NCBI GenBank assembly: GCA_964405075.1
Contig: CAYOMP010000049.1
Span: 1 to 16,498 of the forward strand
Direction: 5' to 3'
Length of the DNA: 16,498 bases
Origin: CAYOMP01 sp964405075
GTDB lineage: Bacteria; Bacillota; Clostridia; Lachnospirales; Lachnospiraceae
The translations under genes were made by a program, and so were the position numbers. Position 1 is the first letter of the stretch. Every line of letters begins with the position of its first letter. The notes under the pieces are model-generated. The model did no database searches. It was given only the letters and a program-made list of their open reading frames with translations, and had not been told where the DNA came from. Positions 13,932 through 16,498 of this stretch are shown here, one piece after another.

Positions 13932-14233
13932 TACACTTCATAATCTAGACATACTCTACTTTTTGTATAAGGTCTAACCTTTCCATCTGCTACTGCAACG
14001 TGCTCTGGATGTACAGCATACCCCTTTAGTGCTTCTTCACTTTCAAAACTGGAATCTAACATTAAATCAGCATTTGAACTAGCCAATCCATTAATATTTA
14101 CCTTAATGTCAACCAATCCAGGTATCTTACCCTGAAGTGATTCTAATCCTTCTTTGATTCCTAACTTCACGTTTTCCTTTTCTTCCTGAGACAATTCATC
14201 TTTTAACTGCCATAAAATAACGTGCTTAACCAT
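13931..14233 (-). CDS. Dabb-domain (stress-responsive alpha/beta-barrel) protein
   Basis: A 100-residue protein consisting of a single Dabb domain, a dimeric ferredoxin-like fold. The N-terminal MVKHVILWQLKDELSQEEKE is the family hallmark, and the VHPEHVAVADGKVRPYTKSR segment near the C terminus is also typical. Members include plant stress proteins and bacterial proteins of mostly unknown role, a few of which act in polyketide or aromatic chemistry. No specific activity can be assigned. I chose ATG 14233-14231, with AGGGGA (14241-14246) about 8 bases upstream. An in-frame GTG at 14251 lies upstream of that ribosome site. It is the second gene of a pair, 18 bases after the stop of the 76-residue gene. 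Confidence 0.85.
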   Translation of the reverse strand: MVKHVILWQLKDELSQEEKENVKLGIKEGLESLQGKIPGLVDIKVNINGLASSNADLMLDSSFESEEALKGYAVHPEHVAVADGKVRPYTKSRVCLDYEV

Positions 14234-14251
14234 AATTTTTTCCCCTTTCAC

Positions 14252-14482
14252 CTATGCTGTAATATTTTTTAATTCATCTAATAATTCTAAATCAGACTGC
14301 TTAACTTTAATATTAGATGTAACAGGCTCTTCGCCTGGTTTTGTTATTGTTATTTCAATAATAGTATCTTCCTGAATTCCATTTGCGAACATTGCTTTTA
14401 AGAATGCCACAAATTTTGGATGATTATTATTAAACTTATTTTTTGCACTCATTATCTTCATCATTGTCGCTGGATTGAACAT
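14252..14482 (-). CDS. Small conserved-looking protein of unknown function (76 residues)
   Basis: I do not recognise this protein. It is soluble, with no signal peptide or membrane span. The N-terminal half (FNPATMMKIMSAKNKF...HPKFVAFLKAMF) looks helical and rather basic. The C-terminal half (TIIEITITKPGEEPVTSNIKV) looks like beta strands, ending in an acidic helix (SDLELLDELKN). The ATG has GGAG 9 bases upstream, codon use matches the neighbours, and the stop is 18 bases before the Dabb gene, so it is very probably real and co-transcribed. A weak promoter (TTGAAA 14566-14561, 18-base spacer, TAAAAT 14542-14537) lies upstream beside repeat R3. Confidence 0.7.
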   Translation of the reverse strand: MFNPATMMKIMSAKNKFNNNHPKFVAFLKAMFANGIQEDTIIEITITKPGEEPVTSNIKVKQSDLELLDELKNITA

Positions 14483-14536
14483 AATTTTATCTCCGTTCTT
14501 ATATTACTTTTTGTATACTCTCGTTGTATCTTGCAT

Positions 14537-14566
14537 ATTTTATCACAATTCTAGATAGATTTTCAA
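14537..14566 (-). promoter_or_regulatory. Possible promoter of the small-protein/Dabb pair
   Basis: Leftward -35 TTGAAA (14566-14561), 18-base spacer, -10 TAAAAT (14542-14537). The start near 14530 would give a leader of about 48 bases. The boxes are not strong matches. Confidence 0.35.
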
Positions 14567-14572
14567 CTATAT

Positions 14573-14616
14573 GAAACATCCTTTGCTAATTTCACAAGTT
14601 ATCGCGGCAGTCGCCG
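14573..14616 (-). repeat. Interspersed repeat, copy R3
   Basis: The best-preserved member of the R family, about 29 of 39 bases identical to R1 and 17 of 21 plus 8 of 12 identical to R2. It also shares CTAA(A/T)TTCACAAGT with repeat A. It lies directly upstream of the possible promoter of the small-protein/Dabb pair. Confidence 0.45.
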
Positions 14617-14644
14617 AAAAATCCTACAAACAGAGTATTCTCGC

Positions 14645-14679
14645 ATAAATAAAGGGGCAAAATGCCATGCACTCACCCC
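14645..14679 (-). terminator. Possible terminator of the second GNAT gene
   Basis: Read leftward, GGGG (14679-14676) pairs with CCCC (14657-14654), with a weaker GTGC/GCAT pair inside, and TTTATTT follows. The stem is imperfect, but it is the only candidate after the gene. Confidence 0.4.
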
Positions 14680-14711
14680 AAAGTCTTAATATTGTTAAAT
14701 CATTTACTTTT

Positions 14712-15161
14712 TCATTTTATTTCTTTTATAAAAGATACATGCTCCGATAATTCAATAAACTCATTTTTCTTATAGAAATGATAAGCTGGAACATTTCTTT
14801 CTGTCTGTAAAAAAATATGTTTTATATTCTGACTAACAATATTCTGCTCTATACTTTTTAAAAACTCTGTTCCAATTCCAAGTCCTTGTTTAGTTCTGCA
14901 AATGCAAAACTCCTCAATATAGTATTCCGTTCCTTCATACCAATGCTTAATATGTCCCATAGCTAAGCCTACCATCTCTCCTTTTAAGAAAAAACCTAAC
15001 GTCAGAGAATTAGTTTGTCCTATTAAATCCATAATGTATTGATGCAATTGTTCCTCATCGCTCCAATCATCATTCCAAGGTTCATTTGTGAATATATCTA
15101 CGAAGAATGGTTTAATCGTATCAATATTACTTATATCTAATTGTTTTAATTCAAAATCCAT
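14712..15161 (-). CDS. GNAT-family N-acetyltransferase
   Basis: A 149-residue soluble acetyl-CoA-dependent acetyltransferase. It has IFTNEPWNDDWS near the N terminus and VGLAMGHIKHWYEGTEYYIEEFCI as the central strands. The acetyl-CoA loop TKQGLGIGTEFL (Q-x-x-G-x-G) and C-terminal NVPAYHFYKKNEFIELSEHVSF complete the fold. The NEPW...EEQL pattern and the YEGTEYYIEEFCI strand resemble GNATs sometimes annotated as aminoglycoside 6'-acetyltransferases. Resistance cannot be claimed from this. GGGGAG (15177-15172) lies 10 bases before the ATG. Neighbours are a MATE pseudogene upstream and the Dabb pair downstream, with no evident shared pathway. The substrate is unknown. Confidence 0.87.
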   Translation of the reverse strand: MDFELKQLDISNIDTIKPFFVDIFTNEPWNDDWSDEEQLHQYIMDLIGQTNSLTLGFFLKGEMVGLAMGHIKHWYEGTEYYIEEFCICRTKQGLGIGTEFLKSIEQNIVSQNIKHIFLQTERNVPAYHFYKKNEFIELSEHVSFIKEIK

Positions 15162-15268
15162 TTTTTTAAGTCTCCCCTTATAAATCTAAAGTTGTCAATA
15201 TTCTTTCTTTTTTATGCCCTTTTCAATTAACGGGCGCATACTCCTTATACTTTGCTAAATCAACACCT
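15162..15268. other. Short spacer between GNAT gene and MATE remnant
   Basis: No coding sequence. It holds the GNAT ribosome site and an imperfect hairpin (TATGCCC 15213-15219 with GGGCGCATA 15232-15240, one bulge), without a T tract in the leftward direction. Confidence 0.35.
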
Positions 15269-15478
15269 CTAAATCGTGAGATTTTTTACCCACAAATACT
15301 TTTTGTAGCGTCTTGGAATAAACGGAACTTTAACTATTTCATCAAGTCACATAACTATGTATACAGCCATAACTGACCAGTAGAATACAAAACACCCTAA
15401 CGCTGACAAAGGAATTGCTAACGTCATAAGTTCCCTGTAAAATGTTTTTTGCTGTTCTTTGTACATCTTTAATCCCAT
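15269..15478 (-). pseudogene. MATE efflux pump remnant: only the two ends remain
   Basis: Read leftward from ATG 15478, the frame gives a MATE-like N terminus (KTFYRELMTLAIPLS). It runs without a break into what looks like the last membrane segment of the same family (GCFVFYWSVMAVYIVM). After an in-frame TGA (15349-15347) the same frame continues with the basic MATE C-terminal tail (LDEIVKVPFIPRRYKKYLW, then VKNLTI) and stops at TAG 15271-15269. Intact MATE pumps are about 440-460 residues; roughly 380 are missing from the middle. This is a large in-frame deletion plus one nonsense change, so no functional transporter is made. It lies 55 bases after the alpha/beta hydrolase gene. Family assignment is from remembered patterns of both ends; the N-terminal match is shorter than the C-terminal one. 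Confidence 0.65.
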
Positions 15479-15532
15479 TTTTCCAATTCTTTCATTTAAT
15501 CAACATTTGTTTAATATGTCTCTTTAACTTTT

Positions 15533-16399
15533 TTAATCCTCCAGAAATTGAAGAATTCTAGAATTTATGTATTCAGGTTTACTTACCGGAATAAGATGTG
15601 ATGCATCCTTTACAATTTCCATATCTAAATGTTTAATGCATTTTCTTGCACGCTTTTCTGCCTTTCTAATATCAAAAGCAAATTCATTTTCCCCAAATAA
15701 AACCAACACAGGCATATCAATTGACTTAACCTGCTTCTCTTTAAGCCACTTTGGAAAGCTGGCATTTGAGTTCATATTCATTACAGACAATGTAAATTGT
15801 GTAATGATACTGTCAGGAAGAGCACCCTCCTTTTCACTCCCCCAGCCAATATAATTTTCAACATTCTCCCTTGTTGGGTTGAATCCCATTTTCATAATTT
15901 TAAAGAAATATGAACTATACATCTTTGCAAAGGTCTGAACAGGACTAATTAGTACAAGCTTATTCACTTTTGGGGAATATCTTGCTGCATAGTTCGCTGC
16001 ATTCCATCCTCCAATAGAAAGACCACACAAATTAACTTTATTTAACCCTAATCCTTCTATTGTTTGATTAAGCCATTTTGCATTATCTGATGGATTTTTC
16101 ATTTTCTTTTTCATAAGGCTCTTTGAAGTTTCGCCAATCAAATCAATGGCATAAAGCCTGTATGATTTACTCAGTTTTTCAAAGTTCTTATACCAAATCG
16201 GCGAACCGCAGCTCGCAGCGTGAAGAAGTACAAGAGGCGGATTGCTCTCATTCCCAGCCTTAATAACATAGCTTTTTCCAAATTCGGTATCCACATATTC
16301 TTCCTGCACATCAATAGAAAACAACTGCATTGTTTTCTCATATGCCTCGAAATATTCTGCCTGACTCTCAGAACTTCTAAAATTTATTCCACATTCCAT
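15533..16399 (-). CDS. Alpha/beta hydrolase
   Basis: A 288-residue soluble hydrolase of the alpha/beta-hydrolase fold; the ester, lactone or amide it cleaves is unknown. The oxyanion-hole strand is PPLVLLHAASCG (54-65). The nucleophile elbow is GLSIGGW (126-132) with S128. The acid is in FGENEFAFD (E239 or D243) and the histidine is H268 in DASHLIPVS. A helical cap with MGFNPTRENVENYIGWG lies between. About 40 extra N-terminal residues precede the core. The catalytic triad is complete apart from uncertainty over the acid, so it should be active. GAGGAG lies about 9 bases before the ATG. The only close downstream neighbour is the MATE remnant, hinting that hydrolase and pump once formed one transcript. 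Confidence 0.9.
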   Translation of the reverse strand: MECGINFRSSESQAEYFEAYEKTMQLFSIDVQEEYVDTEFGKSYVIKAGNESNPPLVLLHAASCGSPIWYKNFEKLSKSYRLYAIDLIGETSKSLMKKKMKNPSDNAKWLNQTIEGLGLNKVNLCGLSIGGWNAANYAARYSPKVNKLVLISPVQTFAKMYSSYFFKIMKMGFNPTRENVENYIGWGSEKEGALPDSIITQFTLSVMNMNSNASFPKWLKEKQVKSIDMPVLVLFGENEFAFDIRKAEKRARKCIKHLDMEIVKDASHLIPVSKPEYINSRILQFLED

Positions 16400-16498
16400 A
16401 ATTTTTACTCCTCACTATTTACCCCATATTGTACACTACTTAATTGGTAACTCGTTTTATATTTATTTCAGCATAGCCTGGCGTTTTTCTCCTTATGT
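16400..16498. other. Upstream region of the alpha/beta hydrolase gene
   Basis: It holds the hydrolase ribosome site (GAGGAG). I see no clear promoter pair and no open frame long enough to call as a gene. Confidence 0.35.

Noticed and set aside
14712..15161. Aminoglycoside resistance enzyme
   Set aside because: Only general GNAT features and a loose resemblance are visible; a resistance claim would be unsupported.
15250..15350. Apparent further copies of the R repeat (CTTTGCTAA...ATCG) and of the TCATCAAGTCA block of repeat B
   Set aside because: Translation of the opposite strand shows this is the C-terminal coding sequence of the MATE remnant, so the short matches are coincidental.
1..16498. 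CRISPR array, tRNA, rRNA, IS element or prophage
   Set aside because: Nothing with regular spaced repeats, tRNA cloverleaf arms, transposase motifs or phage proteins was found on either strand.

Overview
The window is AT-rich, tightly packed DNA with AGGAGG-type ribosome sites. Its gene set is typical of a Gram-positive gut Clostridia: IclR-controlled KDG/KDPG catabolism, an ECF-type thiamine S-component behind a TPP riboswitch, a CUT1 sugar importer without its own ATPase, a GH42 beta-galactosidase and GNAT enzymes. A pectin-using Lachnospiraceae (Lachnospira/Eubacterium eligens-like) is the best guess. This is inference from gene content, not a database match. A run of 10 N at 13032-13041 shows it is a draft assembly.

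Left region (1-3530): an IclR-family repressor gene (leftward) diverges from a two-gene operon (rightward). The operon encodes KDPG aldolase fused to a glyoxalase/VOC domain, then KDG kinase. Both promoters are easy to read, and each carries the same compound operator of three GAAAC/GTTTC half-sites at or just after the transcription start. This makes a self-contained KdgR-type switch for the last two steps of uronate (pectin) breakdown. The operon has a long leader with two hairpins and a chain of hairpins after its end.

Middle (3530-6900): thiT (leftward) has a consensus promoter, a TPP riboswitch and a Shine-Dalgarno that an upstream CCTCC could mask. A GNAT acetyltransferase (leftward) and a family-2 glycosyltransferase (rightward, TTG start, inverted repeat filling its promoter spacer) follow.

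Sugar operon (7000-13600, all leftward): AraC-type regulator (broken only by the assembly gap), lipoprotein solute-binding protein, two CUT1 permeases and an intracellular GH42 beta-galactosidase. Two direct repeats 21 bp apart sit directly upstream of the binding-protein promoter, as expected for AraC-family activator sites. Hairpins between the binding-protein and permease genes probably set their relative expression. Galactosides, perhaps pectic galactan fragments, would be imported and hydrolysed inside the cell. This would link functionally to the uronate genes at the left.

Right region (13600-16498): a small operon encodes a 76-residue unknown protein and a Dabb-domain protein. Next come a second GNAT, a collapsed MATE efflux pseudogene keeping only its two ends, and an alpha/beta hydrolase. 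Several intergenic regions hold diverged copies of short interspersed repeats, the least explained signal in the window. I found no CRISPR array, tRNA, rRNA, insertion sequence or phage gene, and no clear novel multi-gene system.
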